DNA of 64,000 nt from assembly GCF_932276165.1 (NCBI RefSeq), contig NC_063995.1:5146001-5210000 (forward strand), given 5' to 3'. Numbering within the stretch: the first letter of the stretch is position 1; each line of letters starts with the position of its first letter. Below, one piece after another: positions 22,479 through 34,100 of this stretch. The position numbers and the translations under genes are program-made. The stretch is from Plutella xylostella. Its lineage: Eukaryota > Arthropoda > Insecta > Lepidoptera > Plutellidae. The notes beneath the pieces were generated by a model. It did no database searches. It was not told the origin of the DNA and worked only from the letters and a program-made list of their open reading frames with translations.

Positions 22479-25400
22479 ATGTTTTCTGCTCTAAAGAAAC
22501 TAGCAAAAAGCGGCGATGATCGCTGCCAAGCTCCGGTTCCCATGTCTTCCTCGTTGCAGAAGAAGTTTTCCAGAGGAGTGCATTATAATAGTAAGTGCTA
22601 TTTACTCAATAGGTCTCGCACAAAGTTTGACTGCAAGAGATAAAATTTTTAGGGGTAAGGACGCCCATTGAAAATCTAATGTAATTTGTGTCCTGTTATT
22701 TATTAAAGATATTCCTACTGTATTATTATTTATAATCTTGTTGATTGGGTTGATATGTCACCTAACAATATAGGAATCATTAATCAATTATAAATTAACC
22801 ATTGTTTTAGTGAAAATCTTAATAAAAGGTGATAGAAATGTTGGAAAGTCCTGCCTCCTTCAAAGACTGCAAGGTGGACCGTTCATTGAAAATTATGTAC
22901 CAACTGAGCAAATCCAAGCTGCACCGATTCACTGGACTTATAAAAATACAGACCACATTGTTAAGGTAAGTACTAAGTACTAATGTCCATTTCATGGATC
23001 AAGTTATCTGAATTAAATAAATAAATTAAAATAAATATCTTTGGCATCCAGTTTATTAGTTATTATGAATAGCAAGCACCCATGCACCACTGCTGGATAT
23101 AAGACTCCTCAAGTGCAACAAAAGCTTCTGTCTTTTGTAGCCTTCCTTATGAAATCACTATAGGGTTTTTTTTAAATTAATTTGTTTATTATAATTGCAG
23201 GTAGAAGTGTGGGAGGTAGTGGATAAAGGGAGGGCTAAGAAGAAGCCTCCTCTAGGACTGAAGCTAGAGAATGAGTCAGCCCCAGCACAAGAGGATGGTT
23301 ATGAAACACCGGTGCTTGACGCAACCTTCCTGGATGTGTACAAGAATGCCAATGGAGTCATTCTGATGTTAGATATCACAAAACCTTGGTAAGTATTTAC
23401 ACCATACCTGCATGTCAGTGTTGTAAATGTTGGCTAAATTATTTAGACCAAAAGGCGAAAGAAATGTGATGTTTCTATATAAATCTTAGCACTGAAAAGT
23501 CAAATGAAAGTATAAAAACATTGATTGATTAAAATCTACTCTGGATAAAAAACACAAAATCTCTCATTTATGTAGAATACAAATTGGTAATACATTTATT
23601 TTCCACCACCAAATGGACATTACAGTAAAACCGTAATAACCCTTATATTAATCCTGGGCTTTGATTGCTGTTATAACCATTAGGTCCACCCTTTGTACTT
23701 TTATTTTTAATATTTGTACAATAAAGAGTTAAATAAAAAATAAATAAAAATTACCCTAATATTAAATCCTGGTCTTTGATTGCCACAGGACATTTGAGTA
23801 TGTGGTGAAGGAGCTGGGCCGGGTGCCAGCGGACCTGCCCGTGGTGGTGCTCGGCAACCACTGCGACATGCAGCACCACCGCCAGGTGCACCCGCACCAT
23901 ATTGACCAGGCCCTGCACCAGGCTAGGCTTACCAGGTAAACATAATTATTATCCTAATAGCCTGGAATTGCCAAAACAGGCATATTATTTAAAACAGGCA
24001 CATTATTTTTCAATATGGCTTTATAATTTCGGCACAGTATGTGTAAGTGTAGATTGTAACTGGTTTAATTAAAAACCTGTTGTATGAATGACTGTTTTTT
24101 TGCAAAATAAAAATAAATGTAAACATTATGTGTAGGCAATTAAAGATGAGCCTTTATAGGGATTCCAGATAGTTAACAATAGGTTTAGCTCCTTCAGATG
24201 AGCTCACAAGAGCTATTAAGTCTCTCCAGGTTTGGAAACCTATCAAATACCAAGAAATAAACCAATAATCTTCTCTATTTTTCATTATTATTTTGCAACT
24301 CTGCCAAGCCTCTTCATAAATAAAATACACTTCCATTCAACTGCAGAACGGCCCCAGTCCGCTACGCAGAATCCTCAATGCGGAACGGGTTCGGTCTGCG
24401 ACTGCTGCACAAGTTCCTCAATGTACCGTTCCTGCGCCTGCAGCGGACCAGCCTGCTGGAGCAGCTGCAGCGGAACCAGAGGGACATTGAGGGGGCTGAT
24501 CATGAACTTGATGAGTTTCAGGTGAGCACTACTACTTATAGCATAGTGAAAGGAAAAAATACTCTTGGTGGAGGTATGGATGATATTTTGATACGTAGTA
24601 TGGATGTGATTATTTCTTGTCTCCATTTCCATGCCTCTTCCTCAGATTGTATTGAAACCCTTAAGTCTCCAGATATGGATATTTATATTTAGTATCTATC
24701 TATCTATGTATTTGTGTAGATTTATCAGCTGTCCGACACCCATAACACAGGTTCTGCCTAGCTTGGGGTCGGATGGCCGTGTGTGAGATGTCCCCACATA
24801 TTTATTTATTTATTTATTTACAATATTTACTCAGTCCTAAAGCTGCGTACAGACCGGCCAAACAAACGCCAACGAACGAGTTTCGTTGACCTTCGTTGCT
24901 GCAATGTGCCCTGTATTATCTATGATAAATATCCATCGTGGGGCGTTCGTTGGGCCGGTCTGTATGCAGCTTAAGTTCTTATAGTTTTTTTGTATCATAA
25001 CTTATGGCTTGAATACAAAACTGCGTTGCGATGTTGCATCCCAATAATCTGTGACTGTACTTGATTTCTGCCGCAGGTTTTTGCGATTCAACGTCGCAAC
25101 GCAGTTTTATGTAAAAGCCCTTAGTCCAATTCAATAATCCAACAAGCCTTACTCTACTGTACAATATCCAATCAAACCACCTATATTCCAGAACTCCGAA
25201 GAGTGCAAGTACGACACATTCGTGGAGCGTCTCACGAGCGCGCGGCGCTCGAGCGCGGAGCCGGCGCGCGCGCCCGAGCGCTCCCCGAGCATCGTGCTGG
25301 GCGGCGGGAAGCCCATCGTGCCGCCCGGTGTTAACCCGCTTGTGAGTATACTGTGAATCACTGAACTTGACCAAAATAACCCGCTCGTGAGTACACTGTG

Positions 25401-27680
25401 AATCACTGAACTTGACCAAACATGGCGATATAAGTCGTAGCAGCTCTTGAGGCAAAAGTGGTGGATGTTTCAACCCGACGAAAATGATTGATGTTTTCGT
25501 TCACTGTTGTCTGTGGTCAACTATCGTTCCCTGCTGGACATAGGCTATTTCCACAATATGACCTGAGGTAATCTCATTTTACCTTGGCTCTGATGAATTA
25601 ATTGAGCTGTTAGGCCTCACCCAAACCATAGCCAGTGTGTACAATATATGTAGATCAATGGAAAGAACAGTACAAGTATACTTTAGGTTTTAGGATCTAT
25701 CTATTTGCTATTTAATCTTACTACGCCAAAATTTTTTCTTTGCAGTTGGCGCAATCGCTAAACCCAGCCACCAAGCCTGCACAGAGTGTGACAGAGAACT
25801 CTCAGCCGAAACAGACCCAGTATGTGAGCGCAGAGCTGATGAAGCCCAATCATACAGTCAGCATGGACTTCACACCGCCCAGGCCGGTTAAGGACAGGTA
25901 ATTAATTATCTATCTCTTTCTTTCTCAGCCCTCTTCGTGAATTCGTAGGGTATTCCTTCTAGCACTTGGTGGATTTCTATACATAGGTACATAACACTAC
26001 CTACGAGAGCTACCTACAAATAATTTAATCTCACTCGTCGAAAAGCGACATAACTCACTTATAATGATTATAACTAAAAAAAAACTTAAATATCCGCCCA
26101 TTTCTGTACTTTCACTACCCATTCTAGCTAGCCTGACCCAACTTCGCCTCAAGGCCTATATTAGTTTTCAAACATTTTCATCAGCCGAAGTGACTGTATG
26201 ACAGAGAATGACAGATAATTTATACTGAAGCGTCAAACCCAACCTAACCTCTTTCTCAATATTCCCTAGCACCCCCGGCACCCCGGGCACCCCTGCGGCC
26301 CCGGGCACTGCGGGCGCGCTTGACGAGTTCTACGCGGGCACGCTAGACAGCAGCTTCCTCGACGACCTGACTCCCGGATCTAATAACGCACAGGACACGC
26401 AGTATGATAGTGACAGGTTTGTGTCTACTATAAGTGATAGGAAATTTTACGCTTCCGCTAAACTTTTTTTAAATAATGGATCCACAAGATATCGCAGATC
26501 GTCTAAAATAAAATTTAAATACCTCATTTCTGCGCTGATAGTCTCAAGTTAATATATAGGCATGTTACTACAACCTTTTAGCCATTTTTTCCTGGTAACA
26601 ATGAAAACGGTTCTGAAAGTACCAATCTTAATTTTAGCTATGTAAAATCTTTAATTTGGAATTATTTCCAACATTTATTCTCATTACACCTATACTTCCA
26701 TCCCCAGTGACGAAAACAGCACAATAAACCCCATGGTAACCATCGACCAAGACGACCTCGACGTAGACTACGCACCAGCCGCGTCGCGCACCGTCGTGGA
26801 CTCCAGACACAAACTCAACGACATGTTCACACAACAACTGCTCATTAGGAAAGATAGTGTGAAGTCTGAAAAGAGCGGGTCGGCGGATAGAGAGCATGAT
26901 GTGAATGATGTGAACATGGATAACGATTTCACGCTGTGGGCTGGGGACTGCAGTGCTAGGCGGTCTCCAGAAGGTATGTGATTATGTTATGTATAGAACT
27001 ATAAGCATTGATTTTTCCATCGTTAGTGCAGTGAAAGTAAACGGCTACAGAAGGGTAGATTGTACCACTGGTATAGGTGGTGTCTGTCACGCGCCATACG
27101 AGTTCAGTTTTAGTGTTCACCTCGGATGGTGTGAAATGAAATTGATTATCTATTGGTCAAGTGAGCTCTGCCAGGCGGCCTGGCCTGTAGAATGTCATAT
27201 TTGTCTAACTAAACATGATTTTAATTATTTTAGGTGGAGAGGATCCTGATAACGCCAAAGAAGCAGCTGAGAAGGTAATTTACATTTACCTACAATACTT
27301 TATGGTTACTGAAAAAACATTCATAATTAAACACAATATACAAAGTTACGCCACTATATTACGCATCTATTACGATTGATAAGTATCGCTGGATTAGGAA
27401 CTTTCTCAGGGTTTAGCTTATCCGTTTACCATAGAACAGAGAGTAACAAGTAAGTGAGCTTTAAATAAATTCTTAATAATATTCACAGGCCGAAAAGAAG
27501 CACAAGAAAAAGAAGTCCAAAGACAAGGACCGCGGCGACTACAGCGACAAATCCGAAAGGAAAGACAAGAAGAGCAAACACAAGAAGTCCAAGAGTGACA
27601 AGGACAGACAGAACCCGCAGCAAGCGCTGCTGTCTCCCAACGACACGTCAGTGTCTTATGACGACTACGATAGTATTTGA
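22479..27680 (+). CDS. RABL6: RABL6, Rab-like GTPase with long C-terminal tail
   Basis: Eleven exons: 22479-22590, 22811-22965, 23201-23388, 23789-23935, 24347-24521, 25192-25341, 25746-25897, 26270-26416, 26708-26973, 27234-27274, 27489-27680. They total 1,725 nt, all in phase, giving 574 residues. The N-terminal third is a Ras-like GTPase fold: P-loop GDRNVGKS (residues 44-51), a WEVVDKG segment where DxxG is expected, LMLDITKPW, and a degenerate nucleotide-base motif in VVVLGNHCDM. After it comes VRYAESSMRNGFGLRLLHKF, typical of the RABL6 group, then a Pro/Ser/Asp-rich disordered region. The tail is highly basic (KKHKKKKSKDKD and SKHKKSKSDKDR), probably nuclear-localising, and ends DYDSI. 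RABL6 proteins are linked to cell-cycle control and are usually longer in vertebrates (about 700 residues). Confidence 0.92.
24692..24825 (+). mobile_element. 3' part of tRNA-derived SINE
   Basis: This matches the tail of the SINE seen complete at 54342-54574: CAGCTGTCCGACACCCATAA, TTCTGCCTAGCTTGGGGTC and GTGTGTGAGATGTCCCCACA, then (ATTT)n. The tRNA-like head is missing. It lies in a RABL6 intron. Confidence 0.75.
24841..24971. mobile_element. Short MITE with TAA target duplication (PIF/Harbinger-like)
   Basis: A 131-bp element with terminal inverted repeats AGCTGCGTACAGACCGGCC and GGCCGGTCTGTATGCAGCT (one mismatch). It is flanked by TAA on both sides (24838-24840 and 24972-24974), the 3-bp duplication typical of Harbinger-type elements. 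It lies immediately next to the SINE fragment in the same RABL6 intron. Confidence 0.75.
25017..25108. mobile_element. Very short inverted-repeat element
   Basis: It has ends AAAACTGCGTTGCGATGTT and AACGTCGCAACGCAGTTTT, inverted with one mismatch, around about 54 bp. Target duplication is unclear. It lies in a RABL6 intron. Confidence 0.6.
25332..25421 (+). repeat. Tandem duplication of a RABL6 splice-donor region
   Basis: The 45-46-bp stretch covering the exon end (AACCCGCTT, then GTGAGTATACTGTG) and the first intron bases is repeated directly after itself (AACCCGCTC, then GTGAGTACACTGTG), followed in both copies by AATCACTGAACTTGACCAAA. Use of the second donor would add intron sequence containing TGA to the mRNA. 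Confidence 0.75.
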
Positions 27681-29024
27681 GTAAGACATCTTGACTTCAA
27701 AGTTTTGCACTACTGGGGGCGCCACTAACGACGTCTTTGGGCCTTAAATACCTACATATCATGTTTGTTTTTTGTAAGCTAGCATTAGGTTTGTTATTAG
27801 TTTTTATACGACGTTTTTGGGTGTAGAATCACCTCATGAATTATTTATTATGTATCTGGTAAGGTGTCCTACCTTGGGTTTTCGGCACTGTAAAATGGTG
27901 AGCTGTTTGATTCACTTTAAAAAACGTACTTTTTGTATGTATTTCGGGTCCAGAGAAAATATAAATTTTAAATATCTTGCCAAAATCGTAGGTTATATTT
28001 TGGAGGCGACCCCTGGGTGATGAGGAAGCTTACTTGGTCGATGTTATTGTCAATTTAAAATAAATAATTACTATGGCGATTCTTATGGAAACGATTTTTA
28101 AATATTTCTAGATGTGTCTTATGCTGTAACTAGGTACTTATACTCTGTCCATTATATTATTGGTTTCTTGACAGTCGAAATCCCATACATATTTGATGAC
28201 TGCAAAGGAAAACCAACTTTACATACCAGACATAAGGAAACGTCAAGAATACAATAACATAGTGGAAGCTCTATAATCTCTAAAATATTTGATATGCCCG
28301 TAGACGGGGTTTTATCACAGAAAGATCCAAATATCAAAACAGCCTGTATTAGCATGATCCTATTGAAAACAAGTCTTAGTTATGATGTTTTTAATGACGA
28401 CAACGCAATATGCAATGCTTTGGATTTTCAGAGAAGGGTGGCAGACTTGTTGACATATTTATGTACCTACCTACATAATAAGAAATCTCAATGCTCGGGC
28501 TCGAAAGATCTGAAACAAAATCGATGTAATATTATTATTGAATATATCTACCTATGAACTTATTATTACTTTTATTGTATTGGTGTTGAAGTCTCACTCT
28601 CATTTCAATCACTAATTGATGAAATTAATCATCAATATAATTATAATTTAAGATCTCTTTAATCATTCCAATTGACTGCTTTAAGTGTGTTTCTATCTAC
28701 TATTTACGTAAATATAACTCCTTATGTATAACTTTACTGTATCTGGTTCTTTACGTATAGACCGCATTTATAATTTTGCTATAAGTGTATATCTCAGTAT
28801 TTACTTTATTTATAAGCATTTACCTACTATTATTATGATATGACTGAACTGCGCAAAAGGTGACAGCTATTTTATGAAATGTACTCATATGGAAACAAAT
28901 GCGTATGCGTATAGGTATATGTTACTGCGTTATTAAATATTTAAGAATTTTATCATGGTGATGTTATATGTATGTTATATTGTGGAATAAATGATTATGC
29001 AAATTAACGTGTTTCTATTAAATA
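27681..29024 (+). other. RABL6: RABL6 3' UTR
   Basis: AT-rich sequence after the RABL6 stop. The likely poly-A signal AATAAA is at 28986-28991. Short open frames inside it have no recognisable content. Confidence 0.55.
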
Positions 29025-29286
29025 AATAAATATGTGGGGACATCTCACACACGGCCATCCGACCCCAAGCTAGGCAGAACCTGTGTTATGGATGTCGGAC
29101 AGCTGATATATCTACACAAATACATAGATAGATAGATACTAAAAATAAATATCAACACCCAAGACCCGAGTACCTATCCGAGTAAATATCTATCTTTAAA
29201 CAAATATCTGCCCCAGCCGGGAATCGAACCCGAGACCTTCGGCATAGCAGTCAGGGCCACTAACCACTACGCCATTCAGTCGTCTA
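29025..29286 (-). mobile_element. tRNA-derived SINE, near full length
   Basis: A minus-strand copy with a tRNA-like head containing a B box (GGTTCGATTCCCGGCTGGGG on the minus strand) and an A-box-like TAGTGGTTAGTGG. The middle is TATCTATC-rich and the tail ends in GTCCCCACATATTTA plus TTTA repeats. Other copies are at 24692, 50269 and 54342. Confidence 0.8.
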
Positions 29287-31157
29287 ATATTAATATTAGT
29301 TTGCTGAGCTTTAGGTAAAAACCTTAGTTATGTAGGTAGTCAACTAAAGCTATCGGTAGACGACCTAACCCCCCGCGTAACAGTTTGTTTCATAAGTCTA
29401 CTTTACAGACAGTCATTCTAGTACCCATAGAATAGTAAAAAATACGGAAAAACGAAGATATAGTTATGTATAAAGAAAAGAGTAGTGTGATTTTCAACAA
29501 AAGAAAATTTAATAAATAGAGTACATTCTATTCAAAATGTAAATGTACAACCACATCGATATTATATTGGTTAGGTTATAAAAATTGGACCAACGATGAG
29601 AAGTCCAGGCTGTAATCTTTTAACAATATTACAAACAAAAATCTCTACATAACAGAACTTACACATAAACAATATTAGTCAACTTTATACATGCTATGAT
29701 ACAGGATAATTTAACATTAATTAATATTTACCTATTCTCATATTTTATACATTCTATGTATAGAAGGTAATTTCATATTTTGTCGTATATAATAAGTTAA
29801 TAAAACTTTTTTTTATAAAATACTCTCTTTAAAACATTAGGCATTTTTAAGGCTAATGTAGTATTGAAACAATATTTGGTGGTATTCATGGGTGTCTTCT
29901 CTTATTTAACGTCAAGTACATAAAATATTAATTTATAAAAGCACTTTGTACTTGGCTTGATCTATTTCAATGTATTACAAATAATAATTAATATAAAGGA
30001 CATAAACGAATTTAAAATAATTTCAAAATGAACATAATAAGGATCAATAATTATTTGGTTATTCAGTTGGAAAGGTAAAAAGTATAAAAACATATTAAAG
30101 TTATTAAGTAAAAAATATTATAAATTCCTCATTGTACAAATAAACAAACAGATACAAGGCAAACAAAGATACAAAGTACACTTAGTGTGAGTTGCACCAT
30201 TTAACTTTAACTATTACAAACGTCAAATCCCTTGACGAGAGAGATCAATCTTCAAGAGATTTGACGTTTGTAATAGTTAAAGTTAAATGGTGCAACCCAC
30301 CCTTAGCATCGAAGACTATTTGTAGTTTTAAATTGAAACTATTTCAATGCAATAACAAGTCGGAAGTAAGTTATCAACAGTTCATTAGAGCTAAATCTGA
30401 AACCAACGATAGAAGGAATGTTTTCTTATCTCTGATAGTATGGAAACAAAATATCTATATATATTTCAATTATAAACTTTGCTAGTCAGATCCATACAAT
30501 TAATAAAACGCTGTTAACTACTAACACGATAGAACTTCTACCAGTGGCACTTAAGCTTAAGATCGCGTGCTGTACTTGGCCCAGAATAGTGTCGATTCCA
30601 ACGAAAACTACAAGTTACCATGTTCGACTGTTTTTTACTAAAATCTTGAAATAATGTGAATTAAAACAAATTTTGGCAGCGACTTGACATTAATTGGTTT
30701 TGGCATCCAAACTTTATATAAAATCTGTAGGCGATTATAATTAACACTAATTTGAGGGAAATTTATCTAAAGCTTATACTTATAATAATTTTCATAATCT
30801 TCCTAACAGATTATAGGCTGCAACATAATTTGAAAGTATTCCTAGCATCATTTACTCTTAAAAATATTTACGGCTAACTTATTTACAACCTCTATACGGG
30901 AATTGTTCATCCTATCTTATAAATTACACGATCTAACAGCAGCGTCCGTTAGTGCGGACGACGCGGCTCCGGCACTCGGCCAGCACACGCTGTAAGGTCA
31001 CTCGGTGTACTTACCCATCTATATCATATTGCAGTGAGCTCCAAACGTGAACTGTTCACTAACAGACGCTTTGCACAACAACTCGTAACAACTTATAAAG
31101 TTTATCGAAGTGTCGTCCTCGGTAAGTCAGTCTCGGGCCGGGGCGCGGCGCGGGGCG
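29287..31157. other. Intergenic and FBXL6 3' UTR
   Basis: AT-rich DNA between RABL6 and FBXL6, which converge. It holds a perfect hairpin at 30191-30296. No gene is recognised. The exact FBXL6 poly-A site was not settled. Confidence 0.5.
30191..30296. mobile_element. Hairpin MITE
   Basis: Two arms of about 40 bp (beginning GTTGCACCATTTAACTTTAA and ending with its inverse) are essentially identical in inverted orientation around a loop of about 26 bp. This is typical of a small moth MITE. Transcription through it would give a long RNA stem. Confidence 0.7.
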
Positions 31158-34100
31158 TCAGTCCACGCGCGACGTCTCGTTGTAGTTGTCGTCGATGAAG
31201 TTCTGTATGTGTCCCTGGTGGCCGATGTGCGCGCTCAGCGAGTCGAAGCTGAGCGAGGCGGGGTCGAGGAAGGGGTTGTGCATGTGCGGGGCGTGCGGCG
31301 GCTCCACGCGGTACTGGCCCAGGCTCCAGGGGTCGTCGGCGGGCGGCGGCGGCGCGTGCTGCAGCGGCGGGGAGCCGAAGATGAGCGACTCGATGGCGGC
31401 GGCCGCGTTGCTGCTGAGGAACTTGTCGATGCCCCACGCGGCCACGTCGTCGGCGGGCGGCGCGGGGCGCGGCGGCGCGCGGTACTGCGGGCCGGGGCTG
31501 GCGAGGCTGGCGGGGTGCGGGGAGTAGGGCGCGGGGTGCGGGGAGTAGGGCGCCGGCTGCTTGGTGAGCGGGCTGTAGTTGCCGGAGCTCCACGCGCCGC
31601 TCGACTTCTGCACGTCCTGCTTCACGATCTGGCTGGTGTCGGGGCTGGGCTGCGCGGAGTAGGGGCTGGGCTGGGACGAGTAGGGGCTGGGCTGCGTGGA
31701 GTAGGGGCTGGGCTGGGCCGAGTACGGGCTGGGCTGCGCGGGGCTCGGCTGCGTGGAGTAGGGGCTGCGCTGCGAGAACTGGCTCTCGCGCGGCATGGGG
31801 CTGTAGCTGCCGTAGTTCCAGCTGTTCGGCGTCTTCATGTTGTCTTGTTTGATGCTCGGCATGTTTTCGGGGCTGAGCTTGTTCTCTTGTGACGTGGTCG
31901 GGCTGCATTGTTCGATTTGGTTTTTGTATTTTAGTTTCCCATGGCTCTCTACTCTGTTGAGGGGGCTCGCCTCGGACTTGTGCGTGGGGGTGGTCTTGAA
32001 CTGTCCGAGCCCCCAGCAGGCGGCGGCGGGCGGCGCGTCGGGGCTGGCGCGCAGGCGGCTGTCCGGGCGCGCCACGGGGCTGTAGTGCGGGCTGCCCACG
32101 TCCGTCTTGGACGTCTCCGAGCGCGGTGTGGATGACGAGTCTGGTTTAGATTGTATTATAGGACTTGCGAGTTTAGTTTCTGATGGAGATGTTAGGTTGG
32201 AGTCCTTGCTGGCAATCGACTCGACGGACTTGCAGTCGGGCGAGGTCTTGCTCGTGGAGTTGTTCTTCGCCAGATCAGACTCCGCCGGAGTCCTCGGTTC
32301 CTGGAATATCGAGGACGTCGATTTGTCCTCCACTTTAATTGCTTTGGTACTGGAACTATCACTGTTTTTCGGGGAGTCTTCGGGTGCGGATTCTGTTTTG
32401 GAATCGGGCTCTGTTTTTTCGGTTTTCTTTTCTGATTTTTCTTTTTCTTCTTTGGCTTTTTTAAGTTTTTCCGGGTCGAAGCTGTCCTTGAGGTCCTGCA
32501 GCTCCTTGCCCGCGTAGAGCCGCTTCATGCCGCGGGGCAGCGCGCGGCACGAGCTCAGGTTCAACGACTCTATGTGCGGACATTTCAGGAGAACCTTCTT
32601 GATGGGTTCCAGAGACACTGCCGAGCCGCACAAGTTGAGGATCCTAGAATGAAACAGAATGTTAGTTTATTAGAATGTATAACTATGTGTTTGTTTCACG
32701 TACTTATAATTTGGTAATAAAGGTGGCCTATGGAAACAGACGAAAATCCGCAGGATGTCTACCAACCAAGCACAGCTCGCTACAGTTTAATACCACTCTG
32801 CCTACCCGGCTAGGAGATGGCTCACCTGAGGCGGCTCTGCGCGGTGTCGGCCAGCGCGGCCACGGCGTCGTCCAGCACGCGCGCGCAGCTCGCCCACGAC
32901 AGGTCCAGCTCTATGCGGCTGTAGCACTGCCTACCCGGCTAGGAGATGGCTCACCTGAGGCGGCTCTGCGCGGTGTCGGCCAGCGCGGCCACGGCGTCGT
33001 CCAGCACGCGCGCGCAGCTCGCCCACGACAGGTCCAGCTCTATGCGGCTGTAGCACTGCCTACCCGGCTAGGAGATGGCTCACCTGAGGCGGCTCTGCGC
33101 GGTGTCGGCCAGCGCGGCCACGGCGTCGTCCAGCACGCGCGCGCAGCTCGCCCACGACAGGTCCAGCTCTATGAGGCTGTGGGACCACTTCTCGCAGATG
33201 AGTTCTAGGCACGCGCTCTTTTGACGCAGGATGTTGCAGCCTGCAAGTGTAGTGAAAATATGTTAATGCGTGTTTAGTCTGGCTGGACAGTCTGGTTGTC
33301 TGTGTTTTTTTTTTCGAATAACAACAACATAGAGAGAGATGAGAGATGCATTAGTAGGTAGATCATATTTTAAAGAGCTATAAAATAAAGAAAAAACATA
33401 TTTTTCTGAATCTACGAAGCACCAAATTCTACAAATACAATAAAATATAAATGGATTACGAATAAAGCAAGAAAACATCAAAAATAAAATACTAAGTTAC
33501 ATACCTCCCAAAAACAAATGCTGCAGATCCCACGCCGGCACCCTGACTAATCCCGAATCAGTTAGCTGCTGCAGGTTCCTAAGGTCCAATAGGCGCAGCC
33601 GCGTGGCGCCGCGGACCAATCGCGAGAGAGCTTCGTCGCCGAGCTTGTACTCGCCGACGGCTACTCGCTCGGTCGCCGCCTCCGCCGCTATGGATAGCTC
33701 TTCTAGGTGCTCCCACCCGGTTATTTCCATCTGGGGGTGGTTGGAGTGGGTTATATTATGCTATTTAATGATTGCCACATAGTAAATAGTAGGTAGTGGT
33801 GCCAATTGCCAGTAACAGGCAAGCGACTACTGCGCACTACTGACGTGGCTTCGTGTATCCTAGGAGCCATGAGGAGGATGTCATTGGTAAGTAATATTAT
33901 TATTTTTTCTGGCATTTATTGACGGGCCATCAATACATATATACCAATGACAAAAGAATAAAGAGAGGACCTGGCATAAAAATCGGTACTTAAAAATATA
34001 TCGTCGTCTCTTTTTAACTTATTGGTGTTATCCTACGTAAAAAAGGACAACAGTAGTTTTGTCTTTGCCTAAAATTAGAACATTGCGACCGATCGCCATG

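Noticed and set aside
31110..31892. Long plus-strand frame opposite the FBXL6 tail
   Set aside because: It is Val/Gly/Arg-biased antisense of GC-rich Ser/Pro repeat codons; the minus-strand reading joins correctly to the upstream exons.
32675..33208. Plus-strand open frame of 177 codons with internal repeats
   Set aside because: It is the reverse of the triplicated FBXL6 exon; the repeats come from the 129-bp units and the frame has no independent features.
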